NCBI GenBank assembly: GCA_027422505.1
Contig: JAPQWV010000005.1
Coordinates: forward strand, 18,828,001-18,892,000
From: Craterostigma plantagineum
Taxonomy: Eukaryota; Streptophyta; Magnoliopsida; Lamiales; Linderniaceae
Direction: 5' to 3'
Length of the DNA: 64,000 nucleotides
The notes beneath the pieces were generated by a model that was not told the origin of the DNA, made no database searches, and saw only the letters and a list, made by a program, of their open reading frames with translations. Positions 36,088 through 48,286 of this stretch are shown piece by piece; the stretch's first letter is position 1; each line of letters starts with the position of its first letter. A program made the position numbers and the translations under genes.

Positions 36088-37532
36088 TTACTTTCCAAAG
36101 AAGCCCATTGCACAAAGTGTGTCGATTACGAAGAACTTTAGTTTGCACAGTGTGGATTCGCTCTGCAAAACGAGGAAACAGCAGAGCTGAGTGACGTACT
36201 TCTGTATATATTCATTCGTTCGAAGATCATAAAAAACTTAGAAATTATAGAATTTCAGGATGATTATATATTATTCTGAAAACTTACCAGATTGTCCATG
36301 TGGACTTCCACGGTTTCTGGCGATATCTGAAGGTCGGGATTCTCAGCTGCGATGATCTGCAGAGCCTTCTTCACGTCGTCTTCAGCAAATCGAAGTATGG
36401 TTCCTGCTAGTACTTTTTTCTCTTCTGTAGTGATTTTTCTGAAAAACAGAGCCCATATGGTCATTTTGAGCATGCCATCAAGATTGGAAAAAGCTACAAT
36501 TGAATGCAATCAGTCTTTATTGTAAAAAGCTTTTGCTAATACTTATCAACAAGCTGCAGCAAGAACAGAGTAAATCCTCATTTTAAGAACAAAAGGTGCA
36601 AGAAAGAAACCAAGGTCACAAGCACGTAATTTCGAAAATTGAAGCATCGAAGGTCAAGAAAAGAAGCCATTTAAGTTGATACGTCAGAGGAATCGGCAGG
36701 AAAAAAAAATAGTTCATTATTAACAAGGGCAAAATCGAACCTGCGGTTTTGCAGTGCAACTTGCTCTAGTAGTTTCTGATGCTCACTAACTCTGTCAAGC
36801 TGAAGGTTTATAACATCACAAACTATGTTCGGTCGGGTTAATGCTACATAAATATAAAAGCACAAATAATTCAAATTTCTTCGATTACATTCGCCATTTC
36901 GGCTCGAGCAGCTTCTTGAGTTACCTGCATCACACGGCGTTGCTCATCAGCAACACCGCTTTCTACGCTTTCTCCCTGCACAACGAAAATTGTTAAGTTG
37001 AAATCTTTTTTTTTTTTTTCTGATATGCAATAGAGATTGATGCAAGAAATGTCGTTCCGAGCTGTTGTGTAACCTCTTGCTTTGGCAAATTCTGACCGGG
37101 GAGCAACTTTTCAATTTCTTCGATCCTTTTGTCAAGCTGCACAAATCAGATTTAATACTTTTCTACTTCTACTGCTTTTTTAGCAACCGCTAAATGGAAT
37201 TCACCCTACGGTAACTTGATATTCGCCGGTGTGAAAATCAACACAGTTTCTTAATCTCAGTGATAGATTGGAGAAACAACAACGAAATTCTGCACCCACC
37301 CACCAAATTGGTGTTTGTAATTTCGGAAAAAACACATCAGCAATTCAAAGAACACATCAAATGCGGCGAACGAGCACAAAACAAGGCGGAATAAACAGTG
37401 CATAGTAAAATTTAAAACGTCAAAACATTCACACGCGAGTACGCTAACGAACGGTATTACCTCATAAACTTCCTTAGAAAGTTTCTCCACTTCTTTTCTG
37501 AGTTCCTCTTCTCGTTCGTTTGGGGTCCCCAT
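36088..37532 (-). CDS. small coiled-coil protein with a C-terminal NET domain, no bromodomain
   Basis: Six exons (37532-37461, 37136-37074, 36975-36925, 36799-36741, 36438-36288, 36162-36088) join in phase to give 156 residues. Residues 1-45 are highly charged and predicted coiled coil (EREEELRKEVEKLSKEVYEL). A second helical stretch follows (LDRVSEHQKLLEQVALQNRR). From residue 84 the sequence ITTEEKKVLAGTILRF, with AEDDVKKALQIIAAENPDL and STLCKLKFFVIDTL, resembles the extra-terminal (NET) domain that follows bromodomains in BET/GTE proteins. No bromodomain is encoded. NET domains bind short lysine-rich peptides of chromatin regulators, so a nuclear adaptor role is possible but inferred. A 5' UTR intron is likely (CAG|GTGATGG at the start). 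Confidence 0.82.
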
Positions 37533-38734
37533 CACCTGCACAACAATTTTAACAAGTGAAAGCAACATCAGCACGGAAAATCGATGACGTCCACGATTTT
37601 CCCAGCCACACGACTAACATTTTCAATCAAAGCCCTAGCTATCTCTCCGCCATGCAATCGTCACATAAAGAAGAGAAAATCGATACAAGCCACAGCGAAC
37701 AACGGTAAAATTCGAAATCGATTAAAACATAGAATCAAGCTTCGAGGAGCGATCAAACTTCCATGAAAAAGAAATAGCTGAATTAATGTTGATTTACAGT
37801 CTAATTCGACTTACCACGATCTTCCCAAGGTCGGAGATGAGAGAAAACGAATACCTTTGCCAGCGTAGAGACTCAGTTAGTTGATTTGATCGGCTTCGTT
37901 CTGTGAGTGTGGTAACGTAGTTTTTGCCGCTTACTCTTTAAGCTCAGCCCCTTCTATATATATAAGCAGAAGCCCTGTTAATAAATTATGACTAAACAAA
38001 AAAAAACGACCACTTTAGGTCAAATTCGTTGAGAAAAAACCGTTTTTATTTGTAGAATAATAGAACAAATAATTGCTTCCTATATTTTGATCATTTGCTA
38101 AATTATTTTAGATTTATACAAGTGATCATTTCTACTCTCCAATGTTTCTAGTAATCGAATCTACCTCAAATTTTAAATTGCGCTCAAACTCAACTAGATC
38201 TAATTTTTTTAGCTCGTATATTGAAATTTATTTTTTTTAAATTTACAAAAATTTTTAGAAATGAAAAATGAATTTTCAATATGAGTTTAAGATCGCATTT
38301 ACACACTTGTCGATACATATGATCAATATGATTTTCTCTCTGTTCTGTTCTGAACTCTACATATCTCCGTGTCAATATATATCAGATGATGATCTATCGG
38401 TTGCTTTTTGTCTGAGTGAGTGAAAAGTTTTCCTTCTGTAACTACGTTGTTGCTAATCCAAAGTATTTAGCTTTTACTTCACAGGTTTTAGAGTAATCCC
38501 ACAAGCCTGAAAAACGCCTACACTCTTCTACTCTTCCGTCGTGATCTTTCTGTGAAACGGTTTTCGACGAACAAAAACTGTATTCTGTCTTAACGTAAGG
38601 GACGAGGTAAGATATAAACGTGGTTAGTTGGTAGGTATTGTTAGCCTATCGAAGAAAAATTAAAACTTGCCTTTCCTAGCACACTTTACACGCGCACACA
38701 CACACACATATATATATATATGGTCCAGAGAACG
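37533..38734. other. promoter/leader of the NET gene and intergenic DNA
   Basis: The likely 5' UTR and promoter of the minus-strand NET gene lie at about 37.53-37.95 kb, with a TATATATA run near 37958. Beyond this, AT-rich DNA continues to the copia element, including a (CA)n(TA)n microsatellite at about 38690-38720. No gene was seen. Confidence 0.55.
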
Positions 38735-39241
38735 TATGAAATTTGAAAGAACACATACAATTTTAACGTGGTTCGGATATAAAGATCCTACACCCACGAT
38801 CGAACTACGTCGATGAATTTATTGATTATCACAGTTTACAAGATTATGCAACTGGGAAATCACACAGAAAAATGGCTCGTCAATCACAGCCAAGAAAAAC
38901 ACTCTAATTTCGAGGGAAAAATTTTAAGCAGATTACATGAACTCTGCGTGCTCTTGATCTTTTATATCTTGCAGTTTTGCGTGCGTAAATTCCTCTTCTT
39001 TTGTTTTTGATGGAAACGTCCTTGGCAGCTGCGTTTTAATAAGTAAAACATTCCCAGTAGAAACGTCGTTGGTAGCTGCAATTTTATAAGTATGAAACGT
39101 GTTCCTCAAAACACCTGCGCTTTCCTTTCTTTTTAAAAACGATCTTCTGAGCTTAACAGAACTTCAAAGGCTGGCTCTGTTCTATTTCTTATCTGCCTTC
39201 ATCATCAGCCTTCCCTTCCATTTTCTGCCTTAATTTTAACA
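38735..39241 (-). repeat. 3' LTR of the 38.7-44.2 kb copia element
   Basis: It runs TATGAAATTTG to TTTTAACA on the plus strand. The target duplication places the edge at TATG, two bases outside the usual TG. Confidence 0.9.
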
Positions 39242-42200
39242 CGCCCCCGCAAGATGGATAGTGAGGAATTACTACAGACATCTTGACAAGGTACTGCCTC
39301 AATACTGGACCTGTGAGAGGCTTCGTGAAAAACGTCAGCGAGTTGATGTTCAGACCTTATGGGTAAGAGTTTGATTGCTCCAGCTGAAATGTGATGCCGA
39401 ATGAAGTGGCAGTCGATTTCTATATGTTTAGATCGTTCATGGAACTTAGGATTTGATGCCAACATGAGTGCCGACTGGTTATCACAGTATATTACCGGTT
39501 TCCTCTCATCCGCAAGATCCAACTCTTCCAGCAAATGTCTGATCCAAAGGACCTCTGCTACCACTGAACCGAGGGCTCTATACTCTGCTTCAGTTGATGA
39601 TCTTGATACCGTAGGTTGCTTCTTTGCTTTCCACGTGACAAGTGAGTTGCCTAAGAATGTACAAAAACCAGTAACCGACTTCCTTGTATCCTTACATCCA
39701 GCCCAATCGGCATCTGAAAAAGCCGTCAGCTCAAGTGACTGATCTGAACTGAAGAGGATTCCCTGTCCTGGCGACCCCTTTAGATATCTAAGCAGATGAT
39801 GAGCTGCCACCATGTGGCTTGTCCTTGGAGCTCCAATATACTGACTTAACTTGTGGACTTAATAGGCAATATCAGGCCTTGTGAAAGTTAAGTATAGCAG
39901 CCTACCAACCATTCTTCTGTACTGAAATGGATTTCCAAGCAGTTCTCCTTCGTCAGCAGTGATCTTTACAGCAGGGCTCATTGGTGTGGATAGAGGTTTG
40001 GCATCTATATAGCCAGAGTCCTCTAATAACTGGAGAATGTACTGCTTTTGGGAGATATAGATACCAGTTTCATCTCTGGTGACTTCAATGCCGAGAAAAT
40101 ACCTGAGATTTCCCAAGTCTTTGATCTTGAAGCAAGTATGGAGGAATGACTTTGTCTGCTGGATTGCCTCATCTGAAGGACCTGCTATTATGATGTCATC
40201 CACGTACACCAACAGAATTACCAGCTGATCACCCTTCCCCTTCAAGAACAGGGTGTGATCTGACTCTGTTTGGCTGAATCCAAAGCACTTAACAGCATCT
40301 GAGAACATTTTATTCCATTGCCTAGATGCTTGTTTCAATCCGTAAATAGATTTATGCAACTTGCAGACCATTCTGCCTTCATTCATTCTGTCACAGATTC
40401 TTCCTAAACCCTGAGGCAAGTCCATGTAAACCTCTTCTTCTAACTCCCAATTCAAAAAGGCATTACTCACATCCATTTGTGTGAGATTCCAACCAAGCTT
40501 GGCAGCTAGTGCAAGGATTAATTTGATAGTGTTGGGCTTCGCAACTGGTGCAAAAGTGTCGATATAGTCCACTCCTTCCTTTTGATCATAGCCTTTTGCT
40601 ACTAACCTAGCCTTATGCTTCTCTATCTTTCCCTCTGAATTCAGTTTGGTCTTGTATACCCATCTGCACCCAATTGATTTTCCCTCTTGGTAGTGTCACA
40701 ATAGACCAAGTGTTGTTCTCTTCTAGTGCCTTGAGTTCTTCATCCATAGCATTGACCCACTCTTTGGCTCTTGAAGCCTGTGCAAAACTCTTTGGTTCTT
40801 CTGTCAGTGCAATCTGGTTAAAGAAATTCTGTGACTGTCTGGGATAGTTTTCTTGGGATAGGACTTCTAACATTGGGTATAGGACCCTTCTTCCCTGAAC
40901 ATTGTTGCAATGATAATCTTTTAAGTATGAAGGTTTTCTTGAATCCCTTCGTGGCCTCCTTGGTTCCTCAGCAGCTGGACTTTGAGTCCCTGCATCTGTT
41001 TCTGTCACAGTCTCCAAATTCTCAGTGTGATTCTGTGTGGATGGAGCAGACTGTTTTGCAGGCTCCTCTGCCAGTACTAAGGGATTGTTCTGCTCTGGTT
41101 CTGAAGGACATAACTTCGGCAATACATGGTCTGGGAAAGGATCCTCTGCCTCAGCATGCTTGACAGCAAAAGGAAATTCCTTTTCTCTGAAACTGACATC
41201 TCTAGAGACGAAGATCTCCCTTGTAGATAGATGCAACACCTTTTACCCCTTCATGCCATTAGGATAGCCTAGAAAGACACACTCCCTAGCTCTTGGTTCA
41301 AACTTCTTTCTGCCTGCAGCAAGAGTAGAGGAAAAACAAAGACACCCAAACACTCGCAAGAAATCATAGTTAACTGGTTTTTGGAAAAGGAGTTCATAAG
41401 GACATTTATTGCCTAAGATAACTGAGGAAGTTCTATTAATGAGATAAGAGGCTGTAAGAACACACTCTGACCAATATTCAATAGGGACTCTAGACTGAAA
41501 AAACAGAGATCTTGCAACATTTAGTAGATGTTGATGTTTTCTTTCCACTAGTGAGTTCTGTTGTGGTGTTTGGACACAAGATAAGTGGTGAACTATTCCT
41601 TTTTCCATGAATAAACTACTCAGATTCAGTTCCTTAGCATTATCTGTTCTGAATGTTTTTACTTTTGCTGCAAACTGTGTTTCTACCAAAGCAAAAAAAT
41701 ATGCAATCACAGATTTCACCTCTGATTTGTGCTTTATCATGAATAACCACGTGTATCTGGAGTGATCATCTATAATTGTGACAAAGTATCGATGGCCTAA
41801 GTGAGAGGGAACATGAAATGGTCCCCAAATGTCACAATGCACAAGATCAAAAGCTGAACACACTATCTTATTATCATTTGGAAAAGGATTCCTTTTCTGT
41901 TTTGCTATAGGACATATTTTGCAGAAATCTGATGATCTAACATCATGTCTCACGGATGTTTTTAAGGTTTCTAACACCTTATCAGATGGATGACCTAGCC
42001 TATTATGTAGGAGATCAACAGACACATTGTTAAAGAAAGCTAAATCATCTGTTTCACCAAAGGAACCAGCTTGCATGATGTAGAGCCCGACTTTCTGTCT
42101 ACCCCTGCCAATTATTTGCATTGAACTGTCCTGTATCACAAAACCATTAGCTTGGAAAGCAAAGTTATAATTCTTGTCACATGCCATTGAGCTCACAGAT

Positions 42201-43598
42201 ATAAGATTGAAGTGGAATTCAGGCACATAAAGCACATTAGTTAGTGTGATGTACTTATTCAGTCTGAATGAACCTGCCATGTTCACAATAATCACCCTAT
42301 TGTCTGGTAAGATGACCTTAGATTCTTCTATCCTATGTAGGCCAAATAACAAATCCTTATGGCTACAGACGTGTTTTGTTGCCCCTGTGTCTAACAACCA
42401 ATACATGTGATCAGTCAAGCTAGGCAGATTGAAAGTAAAACAGGTACCTGTCCCCTTCTCTTCAGGCTCCATTGGTTCAGCACTATCTTGAAGTAGGGTT
42501 AAGCCAGTCTGATTAACCAGTGCCCTCAAACTCTGTAACTGGAAAGGAGTTAATTGCAGCTGGACCAAGGTATCCTTTGCAGAAGCAGTTCCAAGATTAG
42601 CAAGGCTATTCTGATAGTAGAGGCATGTTGTTCTGACTGGTCCTGAGTCCACCATTGCCTGGTTTATTCTTGCACCTTTTGGACGTGTGTTCTGCTTAAA
42701 ACCTGGTGGAAAACCATGGATTTGGTAGCAGGTTTCCACTGTGTGTCCCTTTTTGTTGCAATGTGTACAAACTGGTCTGGTGAACTCTTTCTTGTCTCTG
42801 TGGAAATTTCTCTTAGCTCCATCCGTATCATTTCTTGCAGTTAACATAGCCATGTTGCTATTCTGCTCCTCACTGGTTCTCCACTGTCCTGGGATCATAT
42901 TTCTTTGTTTCTCTTCTTGAGCTAGCAATGAAAACACCTTGTTGATGGAGGGCGTAGGATCCATTAAAAGAATCTGCTCCCGAATCTGTGAGTAAGATTC
43001 ATTCAATCCCATCAGAAATGCTAGAATGTATTCCTCATCAAGATGATCTTTAACTGCTTTAACCCCACCACAAGTACATGTATGAGGTGGTCTGTAGCTG
43101 GATAACTCTTCCCAGATTGTCTTCAACTTGGTGAAATACACAGCCACACTATCTGCTCCTTGAGAAAGATTGATCAATTCCCTTTTAAGTTGAAAAATTC
43201 TGGGCTTATTTGTCTGCCCGAAACGCTCTTGCAAGTCGACCCAAACATCCCTAGCTAATGAGCTATACAAGATACTCGCTGAGATTTCCTTAGATACTGA
43301 ATTAATAATCCAAGAAATGACAACATTGTTATTCCTTCTCCAAGCGTTAACCTTATTCAAATCTGTAGCTACTGGCGGGATAAGTGTTCCATTTATGAAT
43401 CCCTCTTTGTTCCTGCCAATTAGGGCTATCATCATTGCCCTGCTCCATGTGGCATAATTGTCTCCGTGGGAGCTGTTCGTGAACCAGCAGCTGGCCTGAT
43501 ACATCATTCCCACTCAAGAAGTAGGGATCATTGATCAACGAGAGGGCATTAGCAGCTGGTTGGTTCTCCGTCGTCTGTGGTATTTCTTGCTCCGCCAT
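39205..43598 (-). pseudogene. copia gag-pol polyprotein with several lesions
   Basis: Order on the minus strand: gag (start 43598; NYATWSRAMMIALIGRNKEG), CCHC knuckle CTHCNKKGHTVETC near 42760, protease WLLDTGATKHVC near 42385, integrase HNRLGHP and CKICPIAKQKR near 41950, the integrase core (VTIIDDHSRYTW, TDNAKE, VERKHQHLL) near 41790-41540, reverse transcriptase with [11 protein letters not shown] near 40200, and RNase H with IYCDNQSALML near 39470. Visible breaks are a one-base gain in gag near 43460, a stop at about 41243, a frameshift near 40680, a stop at about 39859 and a frameshift near 39290. Copia elements copy themselves via RNA and integrate; this copy cannot make a whole polyprotein. 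Confidence 0.92.
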
Positions 43599-43648
43599 TG
43601 CAATTCAAGGATCTCAATAGCAGCTTGATGCGAATTGCTCTGATACCA

Positions 43649-44155
43649 TATGAAATTTGAAAGAACACAGACAATTTTAACGTGCTTCGGATATAAAGAT
43701 CCTACATCCACGATCGAACTACGTCGATGAATTTATTGATTATCACAGTTTACAAGATTATGCAACTGGGAGATCGCACAGAAAAATGGCTCATCAATCA
43801 CAGCCAAGAAAAATACTCTAATTTCGAGGGAAAAATTTTAAGCAGATTACATGGACTCTGCGTGCTCTTGATCTTTTATATCTTACAGTTTTGCGCGCGT
43901 AAATTCCTCTTCTTTTGTTTTTGATGGAAACGTCCTTGGCAGCTGCGTTTTAATAAGTAAAACATTCCCAGTAGAAACGTCGCTGGTAGCTGCAATTTTA
44001 TAAGTATGAAACGTGTTCCTCAAAACACCCGCGCTTTCCTTTCTTTTTAAAAACGATCTTCTGAGCTTAACAGAACTTCGAAGGCTGGCTCTGTTCTATT
44101 TCTTCTCTGCCTTCATCATCAGCCTTTCCTTCCATTTTCTGCCTTAATTTTAACA
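43649..44155 (-). repeat. 5' LTR of the 38.7-44.2 kb copia element
   Basis: It is the same length as the left copy and is followed by the target duplication GAACG. The tRNA-Met primer site lies immediately inside. Confidence 0.92.
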
Positions 44156-44633
44156 GAACGAGATGATGAATTTTCGTACAACACGCCTGAGATGGCGAAA
44201 CAACATATATGAGATGGTCGACGAAGGTGATCGCGGCGTCAAAGATTGAAAGAAAGCACAAAATCAAGAGATTTGCTTACGGTGATCACGTTGTTTGTTC
44301 ACGATAGGTGGACATAATAGCAAATCTGATACATGTTATATATATACGAGGAATTTTATGGTGCTCACCTTACGTGAGCACGTTATGTGGGTACCTGTTG
44401 ATTTTGCACCAATTCGTGCCATGTCAACAGCCACATCGACATTTGATTATGTCGTTTTAATTAACACCTTTTAGGACATTGATCAACATCATGATCCTAA
44501 ACACATATTTAATGGTCTATGAAAACATAGAACAATAAAGATAAAAACATGTGTGTGATTAAATAGTCTCTTCTCTTCCTTGATGCCCCTTGAAATGCAT
44601 ATGACAAGCCAAATTGTTACCCTTAATTGTGTG

Positions 44634-45676
44634 TCACGGACATTTCAAATTGTCTAGACCAAAGCTCGCCTGCAATATTCGGATCATTAAAAGAACATGT
44701 CCTCATTTCGAAGCAGTCGAAAAATCACATAAATAAAAGCAATAAAAAAACCCTTACAAGAAATTTGTGTATGTCTGATAACACGGGCGAAAACTCCTCA
44801 CGAAATTTCTGCATATCTTCGTTAACCTTCGGTTGGGCACCCAATAGCTCCATGAACTTCTTCCTATCGGGCGCAACCTTAATCCCCATCTTGGCAAAAA
44901 GAAATGTTGCGTGAAATACATCTTTATATGTTTAGGAAATGATGTAAAAACGTTACATTTTCATATGTACCATAAACCCCGAATTAGTAATCCAACCGTG
45001 CCATTTCTTAAGGGACTTATTGTAAGATTCATGATAGACATGAGACATCGACCATTCTTGATGCTCAGCTAGGTTGTGAAAGAGCTCTACCAAGAAGTCG
45101 ACCGCTCTGAAATAACATTTAATGGGCCGAAATGAAATTATTGCAGTGAATTTATAATGTCTACAATATATTTAGTTAGTGTAAGGAGTATATACCTAGT
45201 CAACCAAAGAAGGCCATTGGTACAGCTAGACGATGATTTGGCTGTTTTTGTCTCTACCTCGGCTTGTACCAAGTTGTACAAGTATTTGAATCTCGTCGGG
45301 TTCGAATTGTACTTATGTTCCAACCTCTGAATTTTTTATATCATAAGTTTCGGAAATAGGGTTTGCGTATAAATCTTTTAAAACTTTACGTAGCATTGTG
45401 CAAGGGAAAAAAACGAGAGCTTTACCGATATATTCGAGCTGATATCGCATTTTACGATTGTCATGGCGGGCCCGAATCTGTCTAGCATTAGAAATTAATG
45501 GAGTTCAATATCTGATAATATTAAGGGAACTGATTCTTATCGTTGAAGGAGAACAAACCTAAGATGGGTAATATGAGTTTGCTCATGTCCAAGAATGGCT
45601 TTGTCAGCATTTCCCCTTCCTCGGACTTGACATGCTTTATCCCTTCAAGGGCTGCAGAAAACACAGTTTCTGCCAT
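44634..45676 (-). CDS. GLTP1: glycolipid transfer protein (GLTP)
   Basis: Six exons (45676-45559, 45481-45426, 45326-45196, 45106-44971, 44889-44758, 44669-44634) join in phase to give 202 residues, the exact length I recall for Arabidopsis GLTP1. GLTP-fold proteins carry single glycosphingolipids between membranes in the cytosol. Signatures are FSAALEGIKHVKSEEGEML at the start, DISSNI (residues 52-57; the Asp and Asn line the headgroup pocket), SSSCTNGLLWLTRAVDFL with the stacking Trp at about residue 99, HQEWSMSHV, VAPDRKKFMELLG, and the tail ASFGLDNLKCP. The start Met is the first in frame after a stop. It lies 480 bp beyond the copia element, so this insertion forms its downstream neighbourhood. 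It is syntenic with bL28c in Arabidopsis (At2g33470). Confidence 0.95.
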
Positions 45677-46253
45677 ATTTTCTGCATACTTATGTAAGTT
45701 TATTGAGTTAATATAATATATATTATATATATATATGCACATTATTTATTTGTACCAGAAGGTAGAAAATGAATTTACAGTTTCTATTGACTGCAAGAGA
45801 AGAATGGTAGACGAATTGCATCAGCTTGCAATGAAAGAAGTTATCAAAAAATGATTTTTTTGTGATGTTATTTGGTGACATTAATTTGGAAGTACGTTTT
45901 TGCCTCTCATCTTTATTATAAGCCTTGTGGTTCAGCGAAGCACAAGCCTAGGAAAACGGATTTCCACCACCCCCCAATTCTTTTTCTTTTGGAATTCTTA
46001 CATTTTCTATATGATTAACTAAAAATATTAAGTTTTTTTTTTCTAGGCCGAAACTAATCATCGCAGCCATCGAATAGCTCACAACTATAGTGAATCACAG
46101 CAACATTGTGTTCATACATTCAAAGAGGGAACAACTGGGAATCTGTCATAATAAATGTACTCAAGTTCTAAATAGCTCAGAAACCCCGACGATAAATGCT
46201 TAGGTCCATACATGTGGAGGAAGAAAAGAAGAAGCTATAATTTGGCATACCCT

Positions 46254-47232
46254 TCAATCCTCGTCTCTCTCGGGAGGGAGACCACAAGGCAAAAGCATTT
46301 TCTGCACAAGCACATAAACAAAACAAACAACAGAAGAAAAAAAAAACACAGAATCAATCAGCAACTTCGATTTTTTTTGAATCGGTCAGTGTATAATCCA
46401 CGGCTTGTATAAACACAAGGGCATAGAAAAGGGCTCCTATAGAAATGGTAAGCAGATTGCGAGTAGACAAACTGTTCAATAAGCATGAGAATAATCCTCA
46501 CGAGTGAACCTAAAATGCGATACAGTCAGATATACACAAGAACAATCAAGAACAGCAACTTCCTATCCAGTAAAACATAATAACAGAACAGCAAATGATC
46601 GAATGGAAGATAACAATGAAAACGAAGTAAAAAAAAATTCAGTTCTTTGTCGAAACATAAGTAGCCCGCAAAACCAGAGTTTTTAAACATAGTTTTTGTA
46701 GTAGTGAAACAGTCATTTGATCATGCCTGCCGACAATCAAGGAGGAATCAATTGACAGTAGCAGCAATAAACAAGACAGAACGAAAAAGGAGAAGTAAAA
46801 AACCTGCATAAAATTGTAACGCTCCCTTCCAACTGATCCGTTTTCAGCAACAGCGTAGTACGCCAGAATCGGATAGTGCCCTACGTAAGATGCGTAGCTG
46901 TCTCGATGGATGTTCACCGCCCATTCGCTGATCCATCAAATTTCCAACCCTTAGAAACGATTGCAGTAATTAACAGGAAAACGAAACTATAAATTTTGTG
47001 ATAGTATGCTTACAATCGAGTCAGATCCGCATGCCCTGTACCAACGTATTTCGCTTGCAAGTGTTCAAGCTGCGAGTTGATGTTGAACCTGTCACTGGCC
47101 TGCAATCACGGTCAAATTAAACATAGAATACAGAAATTAAGTTTCTTTCGCAGAGAATTCTCAAATCCATGAGCCAAAAACTGAAAGCATGGGCAGAAAT
47201 CGAAGAAAGGGGATTAGGGGTTTTACCTGCAT
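46254..47232 (-). CDS. SF3B5: splicing factor 3B subunit 5 (SF3b10-like)
   Basis: Four coding exons (47232-47227, 47099-47014, 46927-46804, 46301-46254) give 87 residues, the family length. Exon 1 contributes only Met-Gln. The sequence includes ASDRFNINSQLEHLQAKYVG, FEWAVNIHRDSYASYVGHYP, VGRERYNFMQ and KMLLPCGLPPERDED. SF3B5 is a small core subunit of the SF3b complex in U2 snRNP, which recognises the intron branch point. The start is fixed by the conserved MQASDRF, split by an intron after the second codon. A GA repeat (47238-47255) lies in the leader, and the 87-88 bp tandem array begins 56 bp upstream of the ATG. It neighbours the NDR kinase, as in Arabidopsis. Confidence 0.95.
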
Positions 47233-47287
47233 GATTAAGAGAGAGAGAGAGAGAATTCTCAATGTGGGGGCGAGATATCGGGGGTCT

Positions 47288-47945
47288 GCAGAGGTCCCGC
47301 CCACATGGGCACATGAGACCCCCCACATTGGGCATGGGACCTGTACTATATAGCAGAGGTCCCGCCCATGCCAAGCAGAGGTCCCGCCCACAGGGGCACA
47401 TGGGACCCCCCACATTGGGCATGGGACCTGTGCTATATAGCAGAGGTCCCGCCCATGCCAAGCAGAGGTCCCGCCCACATGGGCACATGAGACCCCCCCA
47501 CATTGGGCATGGAACCTGTGCTATATAGCAGAGGTCCCGCCCGTGCAAAGCAGAGGTCCCGCCCACATGGGCACATGAGACCCCCCCACATTGGGCATGG
47601 GACGTGTGCTATATAGTAGAGGTCCCGCCCATGCAAAGCAGAGGTCCCGCCCACATGGGCACATGAGACCCCCCCACATTGGGCATGGGACCTGTGCTAT
47701 ATAGCAGAGGTCCCGCCCATGCAAAGCAGAGGTCCCGCCCACATGGGCACATGAGACCCCCCATATTGGGCATGGGACCTGTGCTATATAGCAGAGGTCC
47801 CGCCCATGCAAAGCAGAGGTCCCGCCCACATGGGCACATGAGACCCCCCCATATTGGGCATGGGACCTGTGCTATATAGCAGAGGTCCCGCTCATGCAAG
47901 CAGAGGTCCTGCCCATTGCTGCACAACATGGGCGCATGAGACCCA
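47288..47945. repeat. 87-88 bp minisatellite, seven units plus a partial, at the SF3B5 promoter
   Basis: Seven near-identical units start at 47288 and end at about 47899; a diverged partial eighth runs to about 47945. Each unit begins GCAGAGGTCCCGCCCACATG, repeats a shorter version of that block at its end, and contains CTATATAG and ATTGGGC. Differences between units are mostly single bases or C-run length. Long overlapping open frames in both strands are by-products of the repetition. Confidence 0.97.
47346..47353 (-). promoter_or_regulatory. candidate SF3B5 TATA box
   Basis: CTATATAG lies 114 bases upstream of the ATG on the minus strand, within the first repeat unit. The next unit places GCCCAAT (around 47415) about 65 bases further upstream, a plausible CCAAT position. 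Because the array repeats the module, at least six more copies of the same pair follow upstream. Use of this copy is inferred from distance only. Confidence 0.45.
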
Positions 47946-48286
47946 CCCCCTAAGGGCATTTAAGTCATTTTTCATTTGAAGGCTATTTTTTAACGTTGAC
48001 CACGTCAAAGGCCATTTACTTAAAAATCCCGAGATATCGGAGGCTGGCTATTTATATACTTCTCTCCCAGACAATACAGGGGTGTTTATTTGAGGTGATC
48101 AAACAGTACCATAGATATTCACATTACCCTAATGATAGTATCACCGGAATGTAGATCAGAGTAATTTGTCATAACTGTATTTGTTTTGGGGTGGTATTGA
48201 TTTTACAAATCGACGTGATATTGGAGTATTCTGTTTATTTAATCACTGTAATGTGTAGAGTGATGTCGTGTAAATGTCATTTTAAC

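Larger units (their letters stand above)
38735..44155 (-). mobile_element. full-length Ty1-copia element, coding region disabled
   Basis: LTRs of equal length (38735-39241 and 43649-44155, 507 bp each) are flanked by the 5-bp duplication GAACG (38730-38734 and 44156-44160). On the minus strand, the primer site TGGTATCAGAGC abuts the right LTR, and a G-rich purine tract (around 39242-39252) abuts the left LTR. By eye the LTRs differ at about 15 positions, so the insertion is older than the 3.1-5.8 kb one. All copia domains are present in order but are interrupted. Confidence 0.95.

Noticed and set aside
47288..47945. CRISPR-like array of repeats
   Set aside because: Units are contiguous and near-identical without unique spacers, and the window is a plant nuclear genome.
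47117..47959. Several overlapping open frames of about 70-150 codons with repeated Met-Gly-Gly-Thr-Ser motifs
   Set aside because: They are produced by the 87-88 bp tandem repeat, occur in more than one frame and on both strands, and overlap the SF3B5 leader.
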